A stretch of 64,000 nt of DNA from PALSA-1004 sp963804885 (GCA_963804885.1 CAWDSF010000005.1:248001-312000), one strand, 5' to 3'; positions 28,208 to 38,156 are shown, counted from the stretch's first letter. The notes: a model not told the origin generated them from the letters alone. Numbers and translations: made by a program.

Positions 28208-29167
28208 TCAATCGATTTTTGCACCGGACTCTTTGACCACTGGCGCCCAGCGTGCGTATTCTGCTTTGATCACCTTGCCGAAATAATCAGGCGAAGAAGC
28301 GACGACTTCGGAACCGTCGGTCGCGAGCAACGCTTTGACGTCGGGCGAATTCAGCGCGGCAGCAAAGTCGGCATTGAGTTTCTTCACGATCGGCGCCGGT
28401 GTTCCGGCCGGCGCAAACACGCCGTACCACGACAACACTTCGAAGCCGGGGACGGTCTCCGCAACGGCAGGAACTTCCGGCACCAGCGCGAACCGTTTCA
28501 TGCTCGTCACCGCAAGCGCGCGCAGCCGCCCCGATCGCACATGCTGGAGGACGGGCGGAATGCTCGAAAAGCGCATCTGCACCTGACCCGCGAGCAGTTC
28601 GGTCGTCGCCGGCCCCGAGCCTTTATAAGGAATGTGCACCATCTTTACGCCGGTCATCTGACAGAACAACAATCCCGCGAGATGCGTGGAGGCACCGTTT
28701 CCCGACGAAGCGTAGTTGAGTTCGCCGGGTTTCGCTTTGGCGAGCGCAATAAACTGGGCGACGCTGGTTGCCGCCACTTTCGGATTCACGACCATCAGAT
28801 ACGGCGACGACGCGGCCATCGTCACCGGCGCAAAATCCTTGATCGGATCGTACGGGAGCTTCTTATTGAGATGTGGCAGGATCGTGATGCCGGCGTTCGT
28901 GTGCGCGAGCAACGTGTAGCCGTCGGGCGCCGCATGCGCGACTGACTCGCTGCCGATCGTGCCCGTGGCGCCGCCGCGGTTATCGACCACGACCGGTTGG
29001 CCGAGCCGTTCGGAAAGACGTCCGCTGACGGCGCGGATCACGATGTCGGTGCCGCCGCCGGGCGGATAGGGAATCACGATGCGGATCGGCTTGGTCGGAT
29101 AGGACTGCGCGTGCGCCACGCCGGCTGTGAGCACAAGCAATGACAAAATCCAGGTTGCGCGCTGCAT
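28208..29167 (-). CDS. Bug/TctC-family solute receptor
   Basis: Intact 319-residue receptor, the first gene of the seven-gene minus-strand run. ATG at 29167 gives the signal peptide MQRATWILSLLVLTAGVAHA before QSYPTKPIRIVIPYPPGGGTD; VDNRGGATGTIG is the second loop. The frame stays open far upstream, but that part lies antisense to the divergent PrpD homologue and has no receptor features. Confidence 0.93.
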   Translation of the reverse strand: MQRATWILSLLVLTAGVAHAQSYPTKPIRIVIPYPPGGGTDIVIRAVSGRLSERLGQPVVVDNRGGATGTIGSESVAHAAPDGYTLLAHTNAGITILPHLNKKLPYDPIKDFAPVTMAASSPYLMVVNPKVAATSVAQFIALAKAKPGELNYASSGNGASTHLAGLLFCQMTGVKMVHIPYKGSGPATTELLAGQVQMRFSSIPPVLQHVRSGRLRALAVTSMKRFALVPEVPAVAETVPGFEVLSWYGVFAPAGTPAPIVKKLNADFAAALNSPDVKALLATDGSEVVASSPDYFGKVIKAEYARWAPVVKESGAKID

Positions 29168-29326
29168 TCGAATGGATGCCTGAAGTGAAAAAGTGCGCCG
29201 CGCTTGGCGCGCGGTCGGATGGGATACGCCGATTGTACGCAATTTTCCGGCCGGCGTTGCACCGCCGGTGCGCGGTATCATATTGACCCGCGAAGTATTG
29301 TTCGAATTTTTTCGAAAGGCAGCAGC

Positions 29327-30712
29327 ATGGGCGCCACCTCGGCGATTGCGGAATTCATCGTCAACACATCGATCGCCGACTTTCCAGCGGCGAGCACCGA
29401 AAAAGCAAAAAAGGCGATCGCCGATACTTTCGCCGTGATCATCGCCGGCGCCGGCTCGGAAGTCGCGGAACCGTTGCGCAAATATCTGGCTGCCGCGCAT
29501 GCATCTGGAACGGTGCCGATACTCGGCACGCAGATGACGGCTGCGCCAGAAACGGCGGTCTTGATCAACGGCACCTACGGGCACGCACTCGACTACGACG
29601 ACGTGCTGTCCATCATGCCCGCGCACCCGAGCGCCGTGATCATCGCGGCGCTGCTCGCGAGCTTGGGCGATAAAAGAGTCGATGGCCGCGCGTTCATCGA
29701 AGCCTATCTTGCCGGCATCGAAGTCGGCGGCAACCTCGGTATCGGCATGACCAACGGCCATTATCAGCGCGGCTTCCATGCGACCGGCACGCTCGCGCTG
29801 TTCTCCGGACTGGCGGCGCTTGCCAAACTGCATCGCGTCGACGCCGCGACGATAGCGCAGGCGTTCGGCATCGCGTCCTCGATGTCGAGCGGATTGCGGC
29901 GCAATTTCGGCACGATGACGAAGCCGCTCCACACCGGCATCGCCGCGCGCAGCGCGCTCACCGCATTCAACCTCGCCGCAGCGGGTTTCACCGCGGCGCC
30001 CGACGTGCTCGAAGCCAAGGCCGGCTTCTTTTCGTCCTATGGCGTGGCCGAATCCAGTCCCGATATCATGACCAGTGGGCTGGGCAAGCCATACATCATC
30101 GTCGAGCCGGGACTCTCGCTCAAGAAATTTCCATGCTGTTACGCGTCCCACCGCGCGATTGACGGCTTGCTGACATTGCGCGCGAAACTCGGCTTCAATT
30201 CCGTGATGATCGACAAGGTCACCTGCCGGATGCCGCCGGGCGGCATGCACGTGCTTACCTATCCGCGCCCGCAGACCGGCCTCGAAGGAAAGTTCAGCCT
30301 CGACTATCCGCTCGCCGCCGCCGCGCTCGACGGCAAGTGCGTGCTGGCGACGTTTACCGATGACGCCGTGCGCCGGCCGGAAATCGCGGCGCTATACGCG
30401 CGCATCGATGCGAAAGAAGATCCTGCCTGCCGCGGCGACGATCCGCTGTTCGAGACGCGCAGTTCGGGCAGCAAAGGATTTGTCGAGGTCGAAGTGACGC
30501 TTACCGACGGGCGCACCGACAAGATCCGCATCGACCGGCCGCCCGGCTCGCCGCAGCGTGAATTGACGTGGGACGATCTGCGCGAAAAATTCATGGATTG
30601 CGCGCGCCACTCAGGCCATGTCGCGCAGGCGCCTGCAGCCAAAGCATTCGAAGCCATCCAGATGCTCGAGGGCCGCAAAGACATTGCCGAGGTCACGCGG
30701 CTGCTGTGCTGA
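29327..30712 (+). CDS. MmgE/PrpD family protein
   Basis: A 461-residue protein of the MmgE/PrpD family, more distant from 2-methylcitrate dehydratase than the 26765 copy. Typical segments are INGTYGHALDYDDV near residue 82, HPSAVIIAALLA, GFHATGTLALFSGLAAL and KKFPCCYASHRAIDGLL. ATG at 29327 follows GAAAGGCAGC. The stop lies five bases before the methyltransferase start, so the two are one transcript. A cis-aconitate-like or hydroxyacid substrate is likely by family, not proven. Confidence 0.85.
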   Translation: MGATSAIAEFIVNTSIADFPAASTEKAKKAIADTFAVIIAGAGSEVAEPLRKYLAAAHASGTVPILGTQMTAAPETAVLINGTYGHALDYDDVLSIMPAHPSAVIIAALLASLGDKRVDGRAFIEAYLAGIEVGGNLGIGMTNGHYQRGFHATGTLALFSGLAALAKLHRVDAATIAQAFGIASSMSSGLRRNFGTMTKPLHTGIAARSALTAFNLAAAGFTAAPDVLEAKAGFFSSYGVAESSPDIMTSGLGKPYIIVEPGLSLKKFPCCYASHRAIDGLLTLRAKLGFNSVMIDKVTCRMPPGGMHVLTYPRPQTGLEGKFSLDYPLAAAALDGKCVLATFTDDAVRRPEIAALYARIDAKEDPACRGDDPLFETRSSGSKGFVEVEVTLTDGRTDKIRIDRPPGSPQRELTWDDLREKFMDCARHSGHVAQAPAAKAFEAIQMLEGRKDIAEVTRLLC

Positions 30713-30717
30713 ACGGC

Positions 30718-31488
30718 ATGAGTTGGGACCCTGCACAATATCTGAAATTTGCCGGCGAGCGGCTGCGCCCCGCGCTCGACCTCCTGGCGCGCATTCCGGC
30801 CACCCATCCTGCAGCGGTCGTCGATCTCGGCTGCGGCACCGGGAGCCTCGCGCCGTTGCTCATGCAACGCTGGCCGCAGGCGCACCTGACCGGCGTCGAC
30901 AGCTCGCCCGAGATGCTGGCCAAGGCGCGTGCCGATCATCCGCGGGCGGACTTTGTCGAAGCGGACATCGCAACGTGGCGTCCCGCGCGGCCGGTGGACG
31001 TGCTCTACAGCAATGCGGCGCTGCACTGGGTCGACAATCACGACGCAGTAGTCCCCGGCCTCTTGTCAGCAGTAAAGCCCGGCGGCTGGCTGGCAATCCA
31101 GATGCCGCGCAATTTTTCAGCACCTTCGCACACTTGCCTTAACGACTCGATCGAGGAAGGACCGTGGCGCGCGAAGCTCGAACCGCACCTGCGTCGTCAG
31201 CCGGTCGCTGATCCGCGGCATTATTGGCGGCTCCTGCACGCGCAATGCGCAGCGCTCGACATCTGGGACAGCGAGTACGTGCAGGTTCTGCAAGGCGACA
31301 ATCCGGTGGCGGAGTTCGTCAAGGGCAGCTGGTTGAGGCAATTCCTCGTGCGCCTGCAGGAACCCGAGCGCAGCGCATTTGAAAATGACTATCGCAAGCG
31401 CGTGAAGGCCGCGTATCCTGCCGAAGCCGACGGCCGCACGCTCTTTCCCATGCACCGTCTTTTCATCGTGGCGCAACGCGCCGGGTGA
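30718..31488 (+). CDS. tam: Trans-aconitate 2-methyltransferase-like protein
   Basis: A 256-residue class I SAM-dependent methyltransferase closely resembling Tam, which methylates trans-aconitate arising spontaneously from cis-aconitate. Seen are the N-terminal MSWDPAQYLKF, the SAM loop VDLGCGTGSLAPLL, GVDSSPEMLAKAR, SNAALHWV and QMPRNFSAPSH. Its place directly after a PrpD homologue and before a Bug receptor fits a module handling aconitate-type tricarboxylates. Confidence 0.88.
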   Translation: MSWDPAQYLKFAGERLRPALDLLARIPATHPAAVVDLGCGTGSLAPLLMQRWPQAHLTGVDSSPEMLAKARADHPRADFVEADIATWRPARPVDVLYSNAALHWVDNHDAVVPGLLSAVKPGGWLAIQMPRNFSAPSHTCLNDSIEEGPWRAKLEPHLRRQPVADPRHYWRLLHAQCAALDIWDSEYVQVLQGDNPVAEFVKGSWLRQFLVRLQEPERSAFENDYRKRVKAAYPAEADGRTLFPMHRLFIVAQRAG

Positions 31489-31517
31489 TACGCATCGTTA
31501 AATGCTCCGGAGAACTC

Positions 31518-32490
31518 ATGAGATCCACGTTGAAAATATTGCTCGCGCTTGCCTGCGCGGTTGCGATACAAGTCGCGTCCGCGCAGACCTACCCCGACCG
31601 GCCCATCCGTCTGATCGTCCCGTACCCGCCCGGCTCAAGCACCAACGACATCCTCGGCCGCGCGCTCGCGGGGCGCCTGACGGTCGAGCTCGGGCAACAG
31701 GTCGTCGTCGACAACCGGTCGGGCGCCAGCGGCAACATGGGCTCGGAGCTGGTCGCGAAATCGGCGCCTGACGGCTATACACTGCTGATCGGCGTCGCCG
31801 GCCCGCTGGCGGTCGGCCCCAGTGTGTACACCAATCTCGGTTACGTGCCGACCCGCGACCTGGCGCCGATCGCTATGTTTGCGGCGATTCCTTACATACT
31901 GGTCGTCAATCCTGCGGTGCCGGCGAACAACATCAAAGAGCTGATTGCGCTCGCCAAAGCGAAACCCGGGCAGCTGAATTTTGCCTCCAGCGGCAACGGC
32001 GGCTCGCCGCATCTGTGCGGAGAATTGTTCAAGTCGATGGCGGGCATCGATATCGTCCACATCCCGTACAAAGGCGCGGGCATTGCGATGATCGACGTGC
32101 TCTCCGGCCAGATACCGATGATCTGCACGGGCGCGACCGCGCTGTCGGCGCACATCAAATCCGGCCGCCTGCGCCCGCTCGGTATCGCGTCGCTCAAGCG
32201 CTCGGCGCAATTTCCCGATCTGCCGACGATTAGCGAGCAGGGCCTGACCGGCTTCGAGGTGAACTCGTGGACGGGGCTGCTCGCACCGGCGAAGACCCCC
32301 GAGCCGATCATCCGCAGGCTCTACGATGCCGTCGCCAAGATCAGCGCTACGGACGACATGAAAAACTTTCTCGCCAGCGTGGGCGCCGAGACGGCGCTCA
32401 TGAATCCGCGCGACTTCGGCGCCTACTTGAAAGTCGACACGGCGCGCTGGGCGAAAGGTCGTCAAGGCGGCGAACCTGAAAATCGACTGA
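31518..32490 (+). CDS. Bug/TctC-family solute receptor (frameshift near C-terminus)
   Basis: A receptor of about 323 residues. ATG at 31518 gives the signal peptide MRSTLKILLALACAVAIQVA, then SAQTYPDRPIRLIVPYPPG. The loop PPGSSTNDILGR has one residue more than usual. One extra G at 32457/32458, right after AAA, shifts the frame; without it the end reads ARWAKVVKAANLKID and stops at 32488-32490, ten bases before the next gene. Confidence 0.88.
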
Positions 32491-32500
32491 AGGGACAATC

Positions 32501-33290
32501 ATGCGCTACGGACGATTCGATCAGCAGGGCCGCATATTTTTCGGGCGCGTCGAAGGCGATTCAGTGGTCGAGCTCGAGGGCTCGCCGTTCGACAGCTTTC
32601 GCGTCACGACCAAACGCCATGCGCTGTCGTCGCTGAAGACTTTGCTGCCGTGCGTGCCGGGCAGCTTTTATTGCGCGGGCTTGAATTATCTCGCCCACAT
32701 CGAATGGGGCAATGCGCGTAAAGGCACCAACAAGAAGCCGCCCGACAAAGCGGATGTCGGATACCGCTCGAACAACGCCCTGGTCGCGACCGGCGAAACG
32801 ATCGTAATCCCCGCCGATTCGCCGGGCCCCGTGCAGTACGAAGGGGAGCTTGTCGCAGTGATTGGCAAGAAAGCGCGCAACCTGTCGGAAGCAAACGCGC
32901 TCTCGTGCGTGCTCGGCTACACGCTCGGCAACGACGTGAGCGACCGTGGCTGGCAGGCGTCCGACCGCACGCTGTGGCGCGCCAAGAACTGCGATACGTG
33001 GAAACCGATGGGCCCGTTCATCGTCACCGACCTCGATCCGATGAACCTCACCGTGTCGGTCAACGTCAACGGCCAGCAGGCGGCGGAGTACCAGCACGTC
33101 GAAGATGCTGTTTTCGGCGCAGCACTACATCGCGGAGATTTCGAAGTACATGACCCTGTGGCCCGGCGACGTGATCTGGCTCGGCACCGACAACGCGACG
33201 CTGCCCGATCTGAAGCACGGCGACGTGTGCGAAATCGTACAGAAGGACATCGGCGTGCTGCGCAACCCGGTCGCGCGCGCGGGCGCTTAG
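32501..33290 (+). CDS. Fumarylacetoacetate hydrolase family protein (frameshifted)
   Basis: A cytoplasmic FAH-fold hydrolase of about 262 residues after correction. An N-terminal domain precedes the catalytic part, with FYCAGLNYLAH, the metal-binding YEGELVAVIGKKAR, GNDVSDRGWQ and PMGPFIVT. An extra G near 33104 (after GAA) breaks the frame; the remainder reads MLFSAQHYIAEISKYMTLWP, the conserved dimer-helix region, and ends at 33290. The family cleaves acylpyruvates or decarboxylates oxo-acids formed after ring cleavage. Its stop overlaps the convergent Bug stop. Confidence 0.85.
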
Positions 33291-34246
33291 AATTTCAGAT
33301 TCTTCGCCTTGACGACTCGCGCCCACTTGGCGAGATCGCGCTGCAATACCTGGCTTAAGTAAGCGCTGCCGACTTCGGGTGCGTCCAGCCCGTCGAGCTC
33401 GAAGCGCTCTTTCATTTCGCGCGATTGCAATGCCGAGGCCAAAGCCGCCTGCCAGCGCGTGACAACGTTCGGCGGCAGGCCGCGCGGACCGCTAAGCGCG
33501 TACCAGGTGATCGTTTCGTAGCCGGGCACGCCGGACTCCGCGACCGTCGGTATGTTCGGCAGCGCACGGCTGCGCTTCAATGTCGTTATCGCGATCAGGC
33601 GCAGGCGCCCGGAATTCACGTGCGGCGCCACCAGCGGCGAGCTGCCGTAGATCATCTGGATCTGGCCGCCCAGCATGTCGGTCAGCGCCGGCCCGGAACT
33701 TTTGTACGGCACGTGCGTCATCTGCGTGCCCGCCATCAGATCAAAGAGCTCGCCTGCGAGATGCGACGTGCTGCCGACGCCCGAGGAACCGTAGGTGATC
33801 TTGCCGGGGTTCGTTTTCGCGTAAGCGATCAAGTCCGTGGTCGTCTTCACCGGTACGGACGGGTTGAGCGTGATGAGATAGCCGGCCTCACCGACCATGC
33901 TGATTGGCGCGATGTCTTTCACCGGATCGTACGGCAGCTTGTACGCGGCGGCCGTGGTCGCGATGCTGCCCGACACCATGCCCAGCGTATAACCGTCGGG
34001 CGTCGCGCGCACCGACATTTCCATGCCGATCACGCCGCCGGCGCCGCCCCGGTTGTCGATCACTACCGATTGCTTGAGGATTTCGCCGACCTTTTGCGCC
34101 ATCACGCGCGAAACGATGTCGGTGCCGCCGCCCGGTGCGAAGGGAACAATCAAGCGGATGGGCTTCGTCGGATAGTCGTTCTGCGCGCATGCGGAAGACG
34201 CAAGCGCACCGCACGCAATGCACAAAATAACCGGCCGAAACGTCAC
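33287..34246 (-). CDS. Bug/TctC-family solute receptor
   Basis: Intact 319-residue receptor. The signal peptide ends ALASSACAQ before NDYPTKPIRLIVPF; APGGGTDIVSR and IDNRGGAGGVIG are the cleft loops. It follows the SDR gene by 16 bases on the same strand, and the pair faces the FAH/Bug run with a 4-base overlap of stops. Confidence 0.93.
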   Translation of the reverse strand: MTFRPVILCIACGALASSACAQNDYPTKPIRLIVPFAPGGGTDIVSRVMAQKVGEILKQSVVIDNRGGAGGVIGMEMSVRATPDGYTLGMVSGSIATTAAAYKLPYDPVKDIAPISMVGEAGYLITLNPSVPVKTTTDLIAYAKTNPGKITYGSSGVGSTSHLAGELFDLMAGTQMTHVPYKSSGPALTDMLGGQIQMIYGSSPLVAPHVNSGRLRLIAITTLKRSRALPNIPTVAESGVPGYETITWYALSGPRGLPPNVVTRWQAALASALQSREMKERFELDGLDAPEVGSAYLSQVLQRDLAKWARVVKAKNLKF

Positions 34247-34262
34247 GCGAACTCCCGCCGCT

Positions 34263-35040
34263 CTAATACATCATCTGCGCGCCGTTGACGTGGATCGTCT
34301 GGCCGCTGATGAAACTGCTCGCGGGACTGCACAGAAAACGCACCGCCGCCGCGACTTCTTCCGGCTCGCCTTTGCGGCCGAGCGGAACATTCTTGCTCGG
34401 CGACGGCCGTTCGGTGATCACTTCGCCGGCGGCCGCGGTGTTCATCTGGCCGGGCGACACGCAGTTCACGCGGATGTTGTATTGCGCCAGATCGAGCGCC
34501 AGCGCGCGCGTCATGCCGACCAGGCCATGCTTGACGACGGAACCGTGCACGCGGTTCTTCGCGCCCGACAACGCCATCATGCCGCCCAAGCGTGACGATT
34601 GCGCCGCCGCCGGCCTTGATCATGTGCGGCAGACACGCCTTGGCGAGATGAAACGAGCCGTCGAGCGTGATGCCGAGGATGCCTTTCCATTCGTCGAAGC
34701 TCATGTCGGCGAACGGCGTCTGCTTGCGCACCGACGCGTTGACGACGAGCATGTCGAGGCGCCCGAAGCGCTTGACCGCGCCCTCGACCATCGCATTCAC
34801 GGCGGCGGCGTCGGCGACGTCGGCGACGAAAGTTTCCGCCTGCCCGCCCATTGCCTTAATCTCTTTAACGATACTGTCCCCGGCTTCGCGCGACACGCGC
34901 GAGTTGACCGCGACGGATGCGCCGCCGGCCGCGAGCGCCAGCGCGATCGAGCGCCCGATGTTGCGCGTGGCGCCGGTCACCAATGCGACCTTGCCCTTGA
35001 ATTCGTTGCCCGGCTGCAAAGCAGCGTCCTGGATAGCCAT
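34263..35040 (-). CDS. Short-chain dehydrogenase/reductase (frameshifted)
   Basis: An SDR oxidoreductase of about 258 residues after removing one base. The nucleotide motif is TGATRNIGRSIALAL near residue 24, and the NNAG position reads VVNASVRK. An extra G in a GGG run at 34585-34587 breaks the frame after GGGAIVTLG; the rest contains MMALSGAKNRVHGSVVKHGL, GMTRALALDLAQYNIRVN and the C-terminal SFISGQTIHVNGAQMMY. The usual YxxxK Tyr is not obvious (HGSVVKHGL aligns there), so catalytic competence is uncertain. Confidence 0.83.
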
Positions 35041-35152
35041 CAGATTCCTCCGGTGAAAAAGTCGATTGTTGGATTTGCGGCGAAGCGCGCAGTCTACCGA
35101 ACTTTAGCTCATCGCGTTCTGCGCCCGCCGCGGCAATGCCGGGTTGCCGCAG

Positions 35153-35755
35153 TTACGAGGGCGAATAGATCGCCAGGCAGTTGGCGGAATCGTGTATTTT
35201 GACGCGGTACTGCAGCTCTTCGAGCAGGAGCAGCAGCGTCGCAAACTTGCGGCCGATCCGCTGCATGCCGTCCGTATGCGCCGCCTCGAAAAAAATCTTG
35301 GTCGGCTTCAGCAGATAAAACGGGAAACTCATGAGGCACGCCGCGTCATAGCCTTCCATGTCCGTCCACAGCACGTCGATCGCACGCACGTCGAAATCCG
35401 CGAGCAGCGAATACATCGTTCGGGACTTGCACTTCACTTTGCGGATTTTTTCGCCGAATGCGGCATCGTGCGACTCGGCATGGCCCGCAATCAGCGAGCC
35501 GAGCTGATCGCCATACGACGCGACGTCGTTTACGTCCGGCGCTGGCATGTAAAAGTCGACCTCGCCGTTGACGTTCGAGACTGCCTCGTTGAGACAAGTG
35601 ATGTTCGCCACGCCGGCAAAGCGCTGCGACAGCCTTGCGAACAGGAAAGGCACCGGTTCGACCAGCAGCACGCTGCCAAGTGCCGCGCGCTCGCGGATGA
35701 ACGAGTCGGTCTTGGACCCGTCGTGCGCGCCTAGCATGATCAGCGAGAAATTCAT
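35153..35755 (-). CDS. FkbM-like methyltransferase
   Basis: A 200-residue protein with a SAM-methyltransferase pattern of the FkbM type: MLGAHDGSKTDSFIRE (motif I), LLVEPVPFLFARL, NITCLNEAVSN and VLWTDMEGYDAACL, where the family has IDVEGxE. No signal peptide. It is the last gene of a minus-strand run after two Bug genes, an odd partner because FkbM proteins usually modify sugars or polyketides. Confidence 0.72.
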   Translation of the reverse strand: MNFSLIMLGAHDGSKTDSFIRERAALGSVLLVEPVPFLFARLSQRFAGVANITCLNEAVSNVNGEVDFYMPAPDVNDVASYGDQLGSLIAGHAESHDAAFGEKIRKVKCKSRTMYSLLADFDVRAIDVLWTDMEGYDAACLMSFPFYLLKPTKIFFEAAHTDGMQRIGRKFATLLLLLEELQYRVKIHDSANCLAIYSPS

Positions 35756-35788
35756 GTTTTGCTTCCGATGGCAGGCAATACCTGCCGC

Positions 35789-36748
35789 TCAGTCTATCTT
35801 CGCGCCCGTGAGCTTGATCAGTTGCGCGTACTTGTCGTAATCCGTTTTCAGCCGCGCCGCGAATTCCTCCGGCGTGCTCGTCCACGGATCGAGCGCCTGC
35901 GCCGATAAAGTCTGCGCGACCTCAGGCAGCTTCAATGCCTTGTTGATTTCGGCGTTGAGCTTGTCGATGACCGGCTTCGGCGTTCCGGCCGGTGCGAAGA
36001 CGCCGATCCACGGGCTCATTTCATAACCGGGGACGGTCTCGGCAATCGCGGGCACCTGAGGCAGCGCATTCGTACGCTGCGTCGCAGTCACGCCGATCGC
36101 GCGCAGGCGGCCCGACTTGATATGAACGATGACTGACGCCACTGTCGCGAGCGATGCCTGCGATTCGCCGGCCAGCAGCGCGATCACTTGGGGGCCGCCG
36201 CCTTTGTACGGTACGTGCACGAGCTTGATGCCGGCCATCGATTCGAGCAGAGCCATCGACAGATGCGGAATGCTGCCGTTGCCTGCCGTCGAATAGAGAA
36301 TTTCGCCGGGCCGTGCTTTCGCGAGCGCGATGAACTCTTTAACCGACTTGACCGGCAGCGAAGGATGCACCGTCAGCACCGCCATCTGCCCGGTCAGCAG
36401 GCCGACTGGCGCGAAGTCCTTCAGCGTGTCGTACGGCAGCTTCTTGTAAAGATGCGCATTGCCGACATGCGTGACCGACTGCACCATGATCGTATATCCG
36501 TCGGCCGGCGATTTGGCGACGAGATCCGCGCCGATCGTGCCGCCCGCGCCGCCGCGATTGTCGATCGGAAATGTCTGGCCGGTCGATTCGGCCACGCGCT
36601 GCATTACCGTGCGTCCGGCAATGTCGTTGCCGCCTCCTGGCGGCCACGGAATTACGACCCGTACCGGTTTTGCGGGATAGGGTGGCGACTGCGCAAAAGC
36701 GGGACCCGTCGAGAGGATGCTGGCGGCCAGAATAATCAGATAGCGCAT
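35789..36748 (-). CDS. Bug/TctC-family solute receptor
   Basis: Intact 319-residue receptor. The signal peptide MRYLIILAASILSTGPAFAQ precedes SPPYPAKPVRVVIPWPPGGGND; IDNRGGAGGTIGADLVAK follows. The spacer to the upstream Bug gene is nine bases, so the two receptors are co-translated from one mRNA. Confidence 0.94.
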   Translation of the reverse strand: MRYLIILAASILSTGPAFAQSPPYPAKPVRVVIPWPPGGGNDIAGRTVMQRVAESTGQTFPIDNRGGAGGTIGADLVAKSPADGYTIMVQSVTHVGNAHLYKKLPYDTLKDFAPVGLLTGQMAVLTVHPSLPVKSVKEFIALAKARPGEILYSTAGNGSIPHLSMALLESMAGIKLVHVPYKGGGPQVIALLAGESQASLATVASVIVHIKSGRLRAIGVTATQRTNALPQVPAIAETVPGYEMSPWIGVFAPAGTPKPVIDKLNAEINKALKLPEVAQTLSAQALDPWTSTPEEFAARLKTDYDKYAQLIKLTGAKID

Positions 36749-36757
36749 TCGCCTCCT

Positions 36758-37732
36758 TTATTTTTCCGGAGTAATGCCAGCGGCTTTAACCGTTTTCGCC
36801 CACTTCTGCACTTCATCGTGCAGGAACTTGCGCGCCTCCGCGGGCGAGTTGCCGACGACTTCGGCGCCCAGACGCGCCATGCGTTCTTTGACGTCCGGCA
36901 GTTGCAGCGCACGCACAGTTTCCTTGTTGAGCTTGTCTATGATCGCGGGCGGCGTTTTGGCCGGCGCGACCATTACGCCCCATGAGGTCGATTCGTAACC
37001 CGGCACGCTCTCCCCGATCGCAGGCACGTCTGGGAATTCGGGAGAGCGGTTTTTCGACGTAACGCCGAGCGCGCGCAGCCGCCCGCCCTTGATCAATGAC
37101 GTGGTGGCGACCAGCGTGTCAAACATCACCTGCACCTGCCCCGCTATCAGTTCCGGATGCGCGGCCGTGCTGCCTTTGTACGCGATGTGCTGCATGCGCA
37201 CGCCGGTCATGTGCTGAAACAATTCCGCCGTCAGGTGCGGGGAGCTGCCGGTGCCGCTCGACGCGACGCTCAGGCCATTCGGCTTGGCCTTCGCGAGCTC
37301 GATAAGCTCTTTCACGCTTTTGGCCGGCAGACTGTTCGTGACGACCAGCACCAGCGGGACGGTCGCAGTAATTGTGATTGGCGTGAAGTCGCGCTCGGTG
37401 TCGTAAGGCAGCTTGCGGATGCTCGGATTGATAGCGAACGAGAGCGCGAAGACGCCGAGCGTATACCCGTCGGGCGCCGACTTGGCCACGATATCGGTCG
37501 CAATGATGCCGGTCGCGCCGGTGCGATTGTCGACCACGACGTTGGCTCCCATCGACTGCGTGAATTTCTCACCGATGACGCGCGCCGTAATGTCGGCCGC
37601 GCCGCCGGGCGCGAAGCCCACCAGGATGCGGATCGGCCGCGACGGATAAGAAGACTGCGCGAGCGCGCCGGCCGCGAATGCAGCCAGCAACACGAAAGCG
37701 CCTACCCCCACCGCAACATGTTTAGCTTTAAT
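36758..37732 (-). CDS. Bug/TctC-family solute receptor (possible ATT start)
   Basis: A receptor of about 324 residues with GFAPGGAADITAR and VDNRTGATGIIATD. The only standard start near the N-terminus is GTG at 37711, which would give a signal peptide without a positive charge and has no ribosome site. An AGGAG at 37742-37746 points instead to ATT at 37732 or ATC at 37735, giving (M)KAKHVAVGVGAFVLLAAFA, a normal signal peptide. Either a rare start codon or a base error is implied. Confidence 0.9.
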   Translation of the reverse strand: MKAKHVAVGVGAFVLLAAFAAGALAQSSYPSRPIRILVGFAPGGAADITARVIGEKFTQSMGANVVVDNRTGATGIIATDIVAKSAPDGYTLGVFALSFAINPSIRKLPYDTERDFTPITITATVPLVLVVTNSLPAKSVKELIELAKAKPNGLSVASSGTGSSPHLTAELFQHMTGVRMQHIAYKGSTAAHPELIAGQVQVMFDTLVATTSLIKGGRLRALGVTSKNRSPEFPDVPAIGESVPGYESTSWGVMVAPAKTPPAIIDKLNKETVRALQLPDVKERMARLGAEVVGNSPAEARKFLHDEVQKWAKTVKAAGITPEK

Positions 37733-37747
37733 GATGTTGTTCTCCTG

Positions 37748-38153
37748 CTATGCGGACCGGATATTAGCATTTCCGCGCAATCTAACCGGCCGCGTATACC
37801 AGTAAGCCCACGCGATCAGCACGACCTGCAGCAGCAGACGTACCCATAACGCAGCCGGATTGAAGCGCGGATAGAGTTCCGCGTGCACGGCCATGTGCAG
37901 ATTGGCCGGCGTGACGGCGACGATCAGCGCGATCATGCCCCACGCAGCGATTCGCTGCGTCGAGCGGAATAGCAGCCCGACGCCGAGCGCGATTTCGGAG
38001 ATGCCGCTCGCGTAAACGAGCGTGAGATGCCATGGCAGGTATGGCGGCATGATGCTCAAGTAAAAATCGGTGTGCATGAAATGATTCGACGCCCGCGAGC
38101 GCGAAGAGCACGCCGTACACCCACCTCAGGATTTCCTTCGCCTGCACCTTCAC
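37748..38153 (-). CDS. DoxX-like four-helix membrane protein (frameshifted)
   Basis: A small inner-membrane protein of about 134 residues. It opens MKVQAKEILRWVYGVLFALAGV; an extra G at 38087 (coding strand, before AAT) shifts the frame, and the rest reads NHFMHTDFYLSIMPPYLPWH, LVYASGISEIALGVGLLF and two further hydrophobic segments. This matches DoxX/DUF-type quinol-linked or unknown-function membrane proteins. It lies between a lipoprotein esterase and Bug genes on the same strand. Confidence 0.78.
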
Positions 38154-38156
38154 GCG

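Noticed and set aside
29168..30250. A long upstream extension of the Bug gene at 28208
   Set aside because: It is antisense to the PrpD homologue and low in hydrophobic character; the signal peptide begins at 29167.
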